From NCBI GenBank assembly GCA_012517405.1, contig JAAYVB010000004.1:186001-250000 (forward strand): a stretch of 64,000 nt of DNA, given 5' to 3'. The position numbers were made by a program, and so were the translations under genes. Below are positions 9,149-18,164 of the stretch, piece after piece (the stretch's first letter is position 1; every line of letters begins with the position of its first letter). The DNA comes from Propionibacterium sp. (GTDB lineage Bacteria; Actinomycetota; Actinomycetes; Propionibacteriales; Propionibacteriaceae). The notes beneath the pieces were generated by a model. The model saw only the letters and a list, made by a program, of their open reading frames with translations. It had not been told where the DNA came from and made no database searches.

Positions 9149-10303
9149 ATGGTGAACGCTGCGATGTCTGTCGGAGGGCTAACCGGTCAACTCACTGCCA
9201 CGCCGGGACGCTTCCAGCCCGCGCAGCCAGTCGAGGTGCCCACGGTGCAGCTGCTCGGTGAGGACGGAACCCTCGTCCAAGACCCCGATTTCGCGCCGGC
9301 GCTGACTGCGGCCCAGGCCGCCCGGATGCTTCGAGACATGGTGCTGATCAGGCGTTTCGATACCGAGAGCACCGCACTGCAGCGCAAGGGCCAGCTCGGC
9401 TTGTGGGCTCCGCTGTTGGGCCAGGAAGCCATTCAGGTGGGCGTGCACGCCGCACTCGGCCAGTTCGACCACGTCTTTCCCAGCCACCGGGAACACGGCC
9501 TGGCGATGCTGATGGGGCTGCCGATCGAGCGCCTGCTGGGCATCTTCACCGGGCAGGAATCCGGCGACTGGGATGCCGAAGAAGTGCGCTTCCACCACCT
9601 CAACATGGTGATCGGCGGTCACACGCTGCACGGTGTCGGCTATGCAATGGGCCAAGCCCGTGACCGCCAGGCCGATCCGCAGGCAGACGACGGCGTCAGC
9701 CTGATTATTCACGGCGACGGCGCCATCAGCGAGGGCGACGTCAACGAGGCCTACATCTTCGCGGCTGCCTACCAGGCGCCCGCCGTCTTCTTGTGCGTCA
9801 ACAACCAATGGGCGATCAGCGAGCCCGTCGAGCGGCAGTCACCTGTCCCGCTCTACCAGCGAGCCTGGGGATTCGGCATCCCGAGCGTGCGAGTCGACGG
9901 CAATGACGTCCTCGCCGTCCACGCAGCCACGACCTGGGCGCTGGAGCGGGCCAGGGCAGGGCAGGGCCCGAGCTTCATTGAGGCCTACACCTATCGGATG
10001 GGCGCCCACACCACCAGCGACGACCCCACGAAGTACCGCGACAAGGACGAGACCATCCAATGGCAGTCCCGCGACCCGCTGACCCGTGCCGAGACCTGGC
10101 TCCGCGCCGAAGGCGTCTGGGACGATGGCCGGCAGGCCCGCCTGGATCAGGAGGCGGAGGCCTTCGGCGAACAGGTGCGCGAGGCGGTCCACAAGGTCCA
10201 CGACCCCAAGCTCGAAGACATCTTCGATCGGGTGTACGCCCGTCCCACCGCCGACCTGGTGGCCCAGCGCGCTCAGATCGTGAGCGAGGCGGCTGCCCGG
10301 TGA
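9149..10303 (+). CDS. Branched-chain 2-oxoacid dehydrogenase E1 alpha subunit
   Basis: Thiamine-diphosphate subunit that decarboxylates 2-oxo acids from valine, leucine and isoleucine. The TPP motif is clear: HGDGAISEGDVNEAYIFAAAYQAP...NNQWAISEP near residues 185-235; SHREHGLAMLMG and TYRMGAHTTSDDP (phosphorylation-loop region) favour BCKDH or a related 2-oxoacid complex over the pyruvate type. AGGAGG (9141-9146) is only two bases before ATG 9149 and five before GTG 9152, so the true start may be GTG 9152. It heads an E1alpha-E1beta-E2 operon; its stop overlaps the E1beta start by four bases. Substrate preference is inferred. Confidence 0.88.
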   Translation: MVNAAMSVGGLTGQLTATPGRFQPAQPVEVPTVQLLGEDGTLVQDPDFAPALTAAQAARMLRDMVLIRRFDTESTALQRKGQLGLWAPLLGQEAIQVGVHAALGQFDHVFPSHREHGLAMLMGLPIERLLGIFTGQESGDWDAEEVRFHHLNMVIGGHTLHGVGYAMGQARDRQADPQADDGVSLIIHGDGAISEGDVNEAYIFAAAYQAPAVFLCVNNQWAISEPVERQSPVPLYQRAWGFGIPSVRVDGNDVLAVHAATTWALERARAGQGPSFIEAYTYRMGAHTTSDDPTKYRDKDETIQWQSRDPLTRAETWLRAEGVWDDGRQARLDQEAEAFGEQVREAVHKVHDPKLEDIFDRVYARPTADLVAQRAQIVSEAAAR

Positions 10304-11313
10304 GTGTCGTGCAATCCCCAGCCGAAACGAACCAGACGACCAAGACCCTGACGCTGGCCAAAGCGCTGAACGCGGGCCTGCGCGCTGCCCTGAGTGCCGA
10401 CGACAAGGTGCTGCTCTACGGCGAGGACATCGGATCGCTCGGTGGAGTCTTCCGAGTCACCGAGAAGCTGCAGGCACAGTTCGGGCCCGACCGGGTGCTG
10501 GATTCGCCGCTGGCCGAGGCCGGCCTGATCGGCACCGCGATCGGCATGGCGCAGCGCGGCTATCGTCCGGTCGTCGAGTTGCAGTTCGACGGATTCGTCT
10601 TTCCCGGCTTCGACCAGATCACCCAGCAGCTGGCGAAGATGCGTTTCCGCTCACACGGACGCGTGCAGCTGCCGGTCGTCGTCCGGTTCCCCTACGGCGG
10701 CGGCATCGGCAGCATCGAGAACCACTCCGAATCGGTCGAGGCGTACTTCGCGCACACCCCCGGACTGACGGTGGTCACCCCATCGAACCCCAACGACGGC
10801 TACTGGATGATCCAGCAGGCCATCGCCTCGCCCGATCCGGTTATCTTCCTCGAGCCGAAGCGCCGCTACCACGAGAAGGGTGCCGTGCAGCTGGATGCCC
10901 CCGCACTGGGTCTGCACGAGGCCTCGGTGGCGCGGGCCGGCACAGATGTCACGTTGATCTGCTGGGGGCCGATGGTGCGTACCTGCCTGGATGCGGCGGC
11001 CGCTGCCGAGAAGGAAGGGCGCAGCGTCGAGGTGGTCGATGTGCGCAGCCTGCAGCCGCTCGACTTCGAGACCATTGCACGCAGCGTCGAGCACACCTCG
11101 CGAGCGATCGTCGTCCACGAGGCGCAGCGTAACTACGGGCCCGGCGCGGAACTCGCGGCCCGGCTGCAGGAGCAACTCTTCTATGTCATGGAATCCCCGG
11201 TACTGCGCGTGACCGGCTACGACACGCCGTATCCGCCCAGCAAGCTGGAGGCCGACTGGCTGCCGAATCTCGATCGCGTGCTGGCCGCCGTCGATCAATC
11301 CATGGGTTACTGA
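10300..11313 (+). CDS. Branched-chain 2-oxoacid dehydrogenase E1 beta subunit
   Basis: 337-residue transketolase-like beta subunit that completes the heterotetrameric E1. Visible family marks: LLYGEDIGSLGGVFRVT with the TPP-activating Glu, DSPLAEAGLIGTAIGMA, the ELQFDGFVFPGFDQI strand and the C-terminal domain motif VDVRSLQPLDFETI. Start GTG 10300 overlaps the E1alpha stop (GTGA), a sign of coupled translation and equal subunit supply. E2 follows after 13 bp. No E3 (dihydrolipoamide dehydrogenase) lies in the operon or window, so the complex must borrow it from elsewhere. Confidence 0.9.
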   Translation: MSVVQSPAETNQTTKTLTLAKALNAGLRAALSADDKVLLYGEDIGSLGGVFRVTEKLQAQFGPDRVLDSPLAEAGLIGTAIGMAQRGYRPVVELQFDGFVFPGFDQITQQLAKMRFRSHGRVQLPVVVRFPYGGGIGSIENHSESVEAYFAHTPGLTVVTPSNPNDGYWMIQQAIASPDPVIFLEPKRRYHEKGAVQLDAPALGLHEASVARAGTDVTLICWGPMVRTCLDAAAAAEKEGRSVEVVDVRSLQPLDFETIARSVEHTSRAIVVHEAQRNYGPGAELAARLQEQLFYVMESPVLRVTGYDTPYPPSKLEADWLPNLDRVLAAVDQSMGY

Positions 11314-11326
11314 TAAGGACGATCAG

Positions 11327-12559
11327 ATGTTCCAGTTCAAGCTGCCCGATCCCGGCGAAGGCCTGACCGAGGCGGAGATCACTCAATGGCTGGTCTCCGA
11401 GGGCGATGAGGTGCGGGTCAACGACGTCCTCGTCGAGATCGAGACCGCCAAGTCGCTGGTGGAGCTGCCCAGTCCCGTCTCCGGTACGGTGCGCCGATTG
11501 CTCGTTGCGGTCGGCGACTCGGTGGACGTCGGCGCTCCGATCATCGAGATCGACGACGGCGAGCCCGAGCCCGAAACCGAGCCCGAGCCCGAAGCTCAGA
11601 ATCTGGTCGGATCGGGACCGCTTCCCGAACCGACGAACAGGCGGCGTCCGGCCGCCGCCCCCGTAGCTGAAGCACCGGGACCGATCACCACCGCAGTCGG
11701 CAAGGTGCTCGCCAAGCCTCTGGTTCGCCGGCTGGCGCGAGATCTCGGGGTGAAACTCGCCAGCGTGCATCCGACCGGGCCCAATGGCACGGTCAGCAAG
11801 GAGGACGTCGAGGCCGCCGCGGGGATCGCTCACGCGGCCGCGGATGACGTGCTGGGGCATACCGAGCGGATCCATGGCGTCCGGAAGGCGACCGCGCTCA
11901 ATGTGGCGGCGTCGGTGGCCAAGCATGTGCATGTCACTGAGTTCAACACCATCGACATCACCGCGACGAAGGATCTGGTCGCCAGGCTCAAGACCCGTCG
12001 CGAGTTCAAGGACCTGCATGTCTCGCCGCTGCTGCTGCACGCCAAGGCGGTCTGCCTGGCGCTGGCCCGGCATCCCGAGCTGAACGCAACCTGGGACGGC
12101 GAGGCCGGTCAGATCGTCTACCACGACGAGGTGAACCTCGGTATCGCTGCGGCGACCCCGCGCGGGCTGCTCGTCCCGGTGATCAAGGGCGCCGACAAGA
12201 TGAACCTGGTCGAGCTGTGCCGGGCCATCAACGAGCTGGTCGTCACCGCCCGCGAGGGCCGGCTGATGCCGGCCGACTATTCGGGCGGCACGTTCAGCAT
12301 CACCAATGTGGGTGTCTTCGGTATCGACACGGGCACCCCGATCATCAACGGGGACGAGTCGGCGATCTTGGCGATGGGCGCCATCAAGCGACGTCCGTGG
12401 GTGGTCGGCAGCGGGGACGATGAGCAGATCGTGCCGCGCTGGGTGACCACACTGGCCGTCAGCTTCGACCATCAGCTGATCGACGGCGAGCAGGGCTCAC
12501 TGTTCCTCGACGATGTCTCGACCGTGCTCAGCGAACCCGAACTGGCCCTGCTTTTCTGA
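11327..12559 (+). CDS. 2-oxoacid dehydrogenase E2 (dihydrolipoyl acyltransferase)
   Basis: Core acyltransferase of the complex. Domains in order: one lipoyl domain (residues 1-75; lipoyl-Lys in EIETAKSLVELP), an acidic Glu/Pro linker (EPEPETEPEPE), a peripheral-subunit-binding domain (KPLVRRLARDLGVKL...NGTVSKEDVEAA, about 130-165) and the catalytic domain. The catalytic motif reads SFDHQLIDGEQGSLFL: the His and Asp of HxxxDG are present though the consensus HRVVDG is altered to HQLIDG. ATG 11327 has AAGGA eight bases upstream. Last gene of the operon; alr follows after 111 bp with its own promoter. Confidence 0.9.
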   Translation: MFQFKLPDPGEGLTEAEITQWLVSEGDEVRVNDVLVEIETAKSLVELPSPVSGTVRRLLVAVGDSVDVGAPIIEIDDGEPEPETEPEPEAQNLVGSGPLPEPTNRRRPAAAPVAEAPGPITTAVGKVLAKPLVRRLARDLGVKLASVHPTGPNGTVSKEDVEAAAGIAHAAADDVLGHTERIHGVRKATALNVAASVAKHVHVTEFNTIDITATKDLVARLKTRREFKDLHVSPLLLHAKAVCLALARHPELNATWDGEAGQIVYHDEVNLGIAAATPRGLLVPVIKGADKMNLVELCRAINELVVTAREGRLMPADYSGGTFSITNVGVFGIDTGTPIINGDESAILAMGAIKRRPWVVGSGDDEQIVPRWVTTLAVSFDHQLIDGEQGSLFLDDVSTVLSEPELALLF

Positions 12560-12658
12560 TTGTTCGAAGATCCTTCGGCGGCTCATACCGCACGTGAGGA
12601 TTCTTCGGTCTTGCCGGCCGGCGCGTGCAGTGACGAATCCGGCGCGGTTGCGCGGGGC

Positions 12659-12664
12659 TAGCAT
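12659..12664 (+). promoter_or_regulatory. -10 element of alr (leaderless)
   Basis: TAGCAT, 6 nt before the GTG start at 12671, with no Shine-Dalgarno. Confidence 0.4.
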
Positions 12665-12670
12665 GCAAGG

Positions 12671-13822
12671 GTGCTGTACGTCACACATGTCAACGTCGAT
12701 CTCGATGCGATAGCTCACAACGTTGAGCAGGCCCGCAAGCTCTCGCCGCGCGCCAAGGTTCTGGTGGCCGTCAAGGCAGATGGCTACGGGCACGGGGCGG
12801 TTGCCGTCTCACGGCATCTGGCCAAGCTGGGCCTGGCCGACTGGTTCGGGGTGGCCACCACCCCCGAGGGCATCGAGCTGCGCGAGGCCGGCATCACCCA
12901 GCCCATCTTGAAGCTGTCGCCGTGCCTGACCGATGACGAACTGGACGCTGCCATCGCGTTCGAGATCACACCCACCGTGATCGACGCTGCCAGCATCGCA
13001 GCCGTGTCCGCCGCGGTCGGCCGAGCCGGCGGCAAGGGCTTTGCGGTGCACATGGCCGTCGACACCGGCATGCGGCGTATCGGTTGCTCTCCGGCCGATG
13101 CAGCCGGGCTGGCACGCACGATCGGAGCCGACCCGGCCCTGAAGCTGCAGGGCCTGTTCACCCATTTCCCGATCAGCGATCAGCCGGCCGGGGACGAGTT
13201 CACCGCCGGCCAGATCGTCACCCTCGAAGGCGTCGCCACGCAGATCCAGCAGGACCGGGCAGCGGCGGGTCTGGAACCGGTGGAACTGGTGCACGCATCC
13301 AATTCGGCGGCCGTGCTGGGCCATCCCACCGATTTCGGCATGGTGCGTCCCGGCATCATGGCGTACGGCTACTACCCGGATGCGCAGACCCCGCGTCCGG
13401 TCGAACTGCGCCCCGCGCTCAGCTGGAAGTCACAGATCAGCTACTGCAAACCGGTGTCGGCCGGTGAGACCGTCGGCTACGGGCGCACCTGGACGGCCCC
13501 GGTCGACTCCTGGGTGGCGACGGTGCCGGTGGGCTATGGGGACGGCTTCTCCCGGCTGAACTCGAACCGCGGACGGATGCTCGTCGGCGGGGTTTCCTAT
13601 CCCATCGTCGGGCGCGTCTGCATGGATCAGACGATGCTCGATCTGGGTCCGGTAGTTGCCGGGCAGCCCGCGCCGGCGGAGGTCGGCGACGAGGTGGTCA
13701 TCATCGGCCAGCAGGGCAGCGAATCGATCGATGCGGACGAACTGGCCGCCCTGATGGGGACGATCAGTTATGAGGTCACCTGCCTGATCAACAAGCGAGT
13801 GGTCCGGTACTACAGCGAGTGA
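12671..13822 (+). CDS. alr: Alanine racemase
   Basis: PLP enzyme that interconverts L- and D-alanine for peptidoglycan. In 383 residues the PLP-lysine motif AVKADGYGHGA is near residue 37 and the opposing catalytic Tyr lies in VSAGETVGYGRTW near residue 265; VPVGYGDGFSRLNSN and GRVCMDQTMLDL are classic Alr blocks. The start is GTG 12671, apparently leaderless. The stop lies four bases from the convergent ecsC-family gene, with no room for a terminator between them. Amino-acid racemases of related specificity (serine) are the only real alternative. Confidence 0.92.
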   Translation: MLYVTHVNVDLDAIAHNVEQARKLSPRAKVLVAVKADGYGHGAVAVSRHLAKLGLADWFGVATTPEGIELREAGITQPILKLSPCLTDDELDAAIAFEITPTVIDAASIAAVSAAVGRAGGKGFAVHMAVDTGMRRIGCSPADAAGLARTIGADPALKLQGLFTHFPISDQPAGDEFTAGQIVTLEGVATQIQQDRAAAGLEPVELVHASNSAAVLGHPTDFGMVRPGIMAYGYYPDAQTPRPVELRPALSWKSQISYCKPVSAGETVGYGRTWTAPVDSWVATVPVGYGDGFSRLNSNRGRMLVGGVSYPIVGRVCMDQTMLDLGPVVAGQPAPAEVGDEVVIIGQQGSESIDADELAALMGTISYEVTCLINKRVVRYYSE

Positions 13823-13826
13823 GTGC

Positions 13827-14516
13827 CTAGCCGCCGTATGCGGCGTTGCGCCTGCTGACGAACTGGTCGCGGGCGTAGCGGGCGATCGCCATGGTGTTCC
13901 AGGAGTCGGTCGCGGCCCCGACGCCACCGCCGATCACCGGAATGCGCTTGGCCACCAGGCCGACGGTCTGCTTGCCGCCGATGGTGGTGAGCAGCGCGGT
14001 CATCACGCGCTGCGAGATCAGTTGTTCCAGCCGGCGGTCGGTTCCGGGCGCGGTGGCCAGCACCAGCGGAGTGCCGGGCAGTTCGCCGCCGGCGACCAGA
14101 TCGTCCACGATGCGCTTGCCGAGCAGGGTGGTCACCACGGCATGCCGCACCCGCGAGTCGTCCAGGTCGTAGCCACGGAGGTGGGCGATGCTCGCGACCA
14201 GCCGGGTCTGCACCAGCGCGACCCCGGCGAGGTTCGCCGGCGCGCCGACGATCATCGTGGTGAGACCGCCAAGGTTGGTGACGAAACCCTGCGCGCCGGA
14301 CAGGGTCACATGGCTGGTGGTCAGCGTCGAGATGGCTGCCTCCACCGAACCCTGGTGCTCGAGGTGTTTCGCGGCGGCGGATCTGGCTCCCGGGAACCAG
14401 TCGGCCCCATCGATCGCGAAGCTCACCAGCATCCGCAGCACCCGCGCGGCGGCATCCGGGGCATCAACCGGTGCGGCGGCAATGATCGATCTGCCGATTC
14501 CGTCAGTATCAGGCAT
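13827..14516 (-). CDS. EcsC family protein
   Basis: 229-residue member of the EcsC family, named after the third gene of the Bacillus ecs locus; its biochemical role is unknown. Family marks seen are the Gly-rich amphipathic run GAQGFVTNLGGLTTMIVGAPANLAGVALVQ (about residues 75-105), an RLVASIAHLRGYDLDDSRVR helix and the C-terminal KRIPVIGGGVGAATDSWNTMAIARYARDQF. These hydrophobic stretches suggest membrane association. It stands alone, convergent with alr and divergent from citrate synthase. Start ATG 14516. Confidence 0.78.
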   Translation of the reverse strand: MPDTDGIGRSIIAAAPVDAPDAAARVLRMLVSFAIDGADWFPGARSAAAKHLEHQGSVEAAISTLTTSHVTLSGAQGFVTNLGGLTTMIVGAPANLAGVALVQTRLVASIAHLRGYDLDDSRVRHAVVTTLLGKRIVDDLVAGGELPGTPLVLATAPGTDRRLEQLISQRVMTALLTTIGGKQTVGLVAKRIPVIGGGVGAATDSWNTMAIARYARDQFVSRRNAAYGG

Positions 14517-14687
14517 GTAGGCTCCCCATCACGTAGTTGTGTTAACGCTAGCCCCGTGCCCCGGCGACCCGAAGCCACCTACCCCCGATTTCGCCCTGAG
14601 CGGGTCGTCTAGGATGCATCGCAATCTGATACCGGCACCATAACCAGGCCTCAAGAGACCACCATTAGTTCAACGGAAGGAGCCCGG

Positions 14688-15974
14688 ATGACTGAATACG
14701 CGCGACTTGAAGTCGATGGACACGTCTATGAGCTGCCGATCCTCGAGGGTACCGAGGGCGAGCGTGCTATTGACATCAGCAAACTGCGCGCAGAGAGCAG
14801 TTTGATCACTCTGGACGACGGCTTCGGCAATACTGGTTCATGTGCCTCGAAGATCACCTTCATCGATGGCAATGACGGAATCCTGCGGTACCGCGGCATT
14901 CCGATCGAGACGCTGGCGGAGCATTCCAGTTTCGTCGAAACCGCGTACCTGCTGATCTTCGGGCACCTGCCCACCCACGATGAACGCGAGCATTTCACCG
15001 AATTGCTCACCGAATCGTCCGCGCTGCACGAATCGATGATGAAGCATTTCGAGGCCTTCCCGACGAACTCGCATCCGATGGCCATCATGTCGGCGATGAT
15101 CAACTCGCTGTCCACCCACGAGCGTCCGAAGATTGAGCGCGGAGACGACGCCACCTTGGAGATCTACGCGGCCAAGCTGATCAGCAAGATCCGCACTATC
15201 GCGGCCGCCTCCTACAAGTCGAGCATCGGCGAGCCGATTATCTATCCCCGCCCCGATCTGCGCTATGTCGACAACTTCTTGCACATGATGTTCTCGCTGC
15301 CCTACAAGGAATACGAGGCATCTCCCGAGATCAGTCATGCGCTGAACATGTTCTTGGTCCTGCATGCCGATCACGAGCAGAACTGTTCGACGTCGACCGT
15401 CCGGATGGTCGCCTCCGGCGAGGCGAACCTGTACGCGTCCTGCTCGGCAGGTGTGGTCGCGCTGTGGGGGCCCAAGCACGGCGGTGCGAATACCGAGGTC
15501 GTGACGATGTTGCAGCGGATGCGCCGCGAAGGCCTCACGCCGCAAGAACTCGTGAATCAGGTCAAGGACAAGAGTAATAATCGGCGGTTGATGGGATTCG
15601 GGCACCGCATCTATCGCAATTTTGATCCGCGCTCGAAGATCTTGCGGAAGGCTGCCGAGCGACTGCTCAATTCGATGAAGATCGATGATCCGTTGCTGGG
15701 TATGGCCCAGGAACTCGCCGACATCGCACTGAACGACGATTACTTCATCGAACGCCATCTGTACCCGAACGTCGACTTCTATTCGGGCGTCATCCTGCGG
15801 GCGATCGGCATTCCGCTCAACATGTACACCGTGATGTTCACGATGGGACGAACCCCCGGCTGGATCGCCAACTGGAAAGAAGTCCACGACAATCCGGGCC
15901 AGAAGATCTACCGGCCGAGGCAGCTCTACGTCGGCAACCCGAAGTCGGAGTGGGTGCCCCGGCATCTTCGCTGA
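14688..15974 (+). CDS. gltA: Citrate synthase
   Basis: Condenses acetyl-CoA and oxaloacetate to citrate at the TCA cycle entry. The 428-residue type II-like enzyme has all catalytic residues: His in VLHADHEQNCST, His in GFGHRIYRNFDPR and Asp in PNVDFYSGVIL. The N-terminal small domain (EVDGHVYELPILEGTEG) marks the long, NADH-sensitive type of fold, but allostery is not provable here. AAGGAG precedes the ATG at good spacing. TAGGAT near 14611 could be a -10 for a roughly 70-nt leader. Monocistronic; aat follows 30 bp later. Confidence 0.95.
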   Translation: MTEYARLEVDGHVYELPILEGTEGERAIDISKLRAESSLITLDDGFGNTGSCASKITFIDGNDGILRYRGIPIETLAEHSSFVETAYLLIFGHLPTHDEREHFTELLTESSALHESMMKHFEAFPTNSHPMAIMSAMINSLSTHERPKIERGDDATLEIYAAKLISKIRTIAAASYKSSIGEPIIYPRPDLRYVDNFLHMMFSLPYKEYEASPEISHALNMFLVLHADHEQNCSTSTVRMVASGEANLYASCSAGVVALWGPKHGGANTEVVTMLQRMRREGLTPQELVNQVKDKSNNRRLMGFGHRIYRNFDPRSKILRKAAERLLNSMKIDDPLLGMAQELADIALNDDYFIERHLYPNVDFYSGVILRAIGIPLNMYTVMFTMGRTPGWIANWKEVHDNPGQKIYRPRQLYVGNPKSEWVPRHLR

Positions 15975-16004
15975 AACGACAGACACCGGTGCCAGACTGT
16001 AGGC

Positions 16005-16715
16005 ATGCCCATGCAGGTCTTCGGCCCATCCGAAACCTGGCCCAGCCAGGACTTGATCGCCTTCAGCGACGAGTTCGACCTGCGCATGACCCTGGCCGCC
16101 TACTGCTCCGGCGCGTTCCCGATGCCGTTGCACGAGGCGAGCTTCGAGGCGCGGATGGGCTGGTGGTCACCGATGCGTCGCGGCGTGCTCGAATTGGACG
16201 ACCTGCGGATCACCCGCAGCCTGATCAAATCGGCCCGCCGCTACACGACCACCATTGACGCGGCCTTCGACGAGGTGCTGGCGCGATGCGCGGATCCGGC
16301 CCGGCCGTATGGCTGGATCGACGACGACATCCGCCGGGTCTTCACCGAGGGTCACCGGGAGGGTGCCGTGCATTCGGTGGAGACCTGGGATGCGTCCGGA
16401 CAGTTGGTCGGCGGACTCTACGGGGTAAGCCTGTGGGGACTGTTCGCGGGTGAATCGATGTTCCACGATCCTGTGCGCGGCAGGGACGCGTCCAAGGTCG
16501 CGCTGGCGCGGCTGGTGGGCGAGTTGCGCGATCGTCCCGACGGCACGGCGCTGCTCGATGTTCAGTGGCTGACCGGCCATCTGGCACGCCTGGGTGGGAG
16601 CGAGATATCGCGGGCCGACTACCTCGGACGACTGGATGTCGCGCTGCGGGCCCCGCAGACGGCATGGTCGGGCCGGCGCCTGCCGGGCGACTGGCGGATG
16701 GAGCGGACCGCCTGA
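16005..16715 (+). CDS. aat: Leucyl/phenylalanyl-tRNA--protein transferase
   Basis: Transfers Leu or Phe from aminoacyl-tRNA to N-terminal Lys/Arg of proteins, making N-degrons read by ClpS-ClpAP. The 236-residue length and blocks fit Aat: YCSGAFPMP near residue 30, WWSPMRRGVLELDDLRITRSL, YGWIDDDIRRVFTEGHREGAVHSVETWD, GGLYGVSLWGLFAGESMFH and the C-terminal LLDVQWLTGHLARLGGSEISRADYL. ATG 16005 is taken; ATG 16011 is an alternative. The DUF1537 kinase gene starts about 20 bp downstream in the same direction. Confidence 0.93.
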   Translation: MPMQVFGPSETWPSQDLIAFSDEFDLRMTLAAYCSGAFPMPLHEASFEARMGWWSPMRRGVLELDDLRITRSLIKSARRYTTTIDAAFDEVLARCADPARPYGWIDDDIRRVFTEGHREGAVHSVETWDASGQLVGGLYGVSLWGLFAGESMFHDPVRGRDASKVALARLVGELRDRPDGTALLDVQWLTGHLARLGGSEISRADYLGRLDVALRAPQTAWSGRRLPGDWRMERTA

Positions 16716-16735
16716 GCCGATCTATGATGCAGGCC

Positions 16736-18164
16736 ATGCCGATCAGTTTCGACGAGTTGCTGGCGGGGTATCCGCCGTCCGTCGAAACCTCCGCCGCGCA
16801 GCTGCGGGAATCCTCGACGGACGGTCGCCGGGTCTTCATCGTGCTCGACGATGACCCGACCGGAACCCAGTCGGTCGCCGACCTGCCGGTGCTCACCGAC
16901 TGGACGGCCGAATCGCTGGAGTGGGCGCTCACCCAGGGGCGTCCGGCGGTCTACGTGATGACCAACTCGCGCAGTCTCGGCCCGGATGACGCCGCTCGGC
17001 GCAACCGCGAAGTCGCGGCCGCGGCCTTCCAGGCCTCCGACCGCACCGGGATCCGGGTGGACTTCGTGTCCCGCTCCGACTCGACGCTGCGCGGGCATTT
17101 TCCGCTCGAACCGCAGGTGCTCGCCGAGTGCATCGCCGACCACCAGCACAGCCGCGTCGACGGCATCGTCATCGTCCCTGCTTTCGGTGATGCCGGACGC
17201 ATCACGGTCGGAGGCGTCCACTATGCGGGAAGCAGGGCTACGGGTTTCACTCCGGTCGGTGAGTCCGAGTTCGCCGGCGATGCCACCTTCGGATATCACA
17301 GCTCCCGGCTGGCCGACTGGGTCGAGGAGAAGAGCGGTGGTGAGATGCCCGCGTCCTCGGTGATCGAGATCTCGCTGGCCGACCTGCGCACCGATCTGGC
17401 AGCGGTGGTCGCGCGGCTGCGCAGCGCCGCCAAGGAGCAGCCGATCGTGTCCGACATCGTGGACGAGAACGATCTGCGCCGCCTGTCGCTTGCTCTGCAG
17501 CAGGCCGAAGATGCCGGCAGCCGGTTCATCTACCGCGTCGGTCCGCCGTTCGTGCGGGCCCGGATCGGCCAAGAGGTGCATCTGCCGCTCGACCACGAGG
17601 ATCTCGTCGCGATCCGCAGTGGCGGGCTTGCCGAGAACTCGGTCGGCGGCCTGATCGTGGTGGGTTCGCATGTGCAGCAGACCACCCGCCAGCTGGATGC
17701 GTTGCGGGCCCTCCGCAAGCCGGCCGAGGTCGAGATCGAGGTGCCGGTGGTGCTCACACCGGGCCGCGACGAGCATCTGGAGGCCGTTGTCGACCACGTG
17801 GTGGCCGCCCTGCCCAGGGGCAATGTGGTCGTCCGCACGTCGCGCACCCTGATCACCGGTTCGGACGCCGCAGACTCCCTGGCGATCGCCCGGGCCGTCT
17901 CGGATGCGGTGGTCGAGGTCGTCCAACGTGCTGGCCGGATATCCGCCGCGCTTCGTTGTCGCCAAGGGCGGCATCACGTCCAGCGACGTCGCCGCGCGCG
18001 GGCTGGGCATCACCCGGGCGTTCGTCCGCGGCCCGATGCTGCCCGGCATCGTCTCCCTGTGGGAGCCGGTCGCGGGGCCCGCGTGCGGCATTCCTTACGT
18101 CGTGTTCGCCGGCAATGTGGGCGATCAGGACTCGCTGGCTGAGGTCGTCGACAAGCTGTGCTAG
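16736..18164 (+). pseudogene. Four-carbon acid sugar kinase family (DUF1537/OtnK-like), frameshifted
   Basis: Members phosphorylate four-carbon sugar acids such as 3-oxo-tetronate or threonate. The first ~400 residues read normally: FIVLDDDPTGTQSVADLPVLTDW, SRSDSTLRGHFPLE, VVPAFGDAGRITVGG, GGLIVVGSHVQQTT. Near 17928-17933 the frame is lost: the frame from the start runs into low-complexity Arg-rich sequence, while the expected nucleotide-binding end (VLAGYPPRFVVAKGGITSSDV ... LPGIVSLWEP ... PYVVFAGNVG) continues in the next (+1) frame to the stop at 18164. A single-base indel explains it; sequencing error cannot be excluded. The end overlaps the convergent HNH gene by four bases. ATG 16724 is an alternative start. 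Confidence 0.8.
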
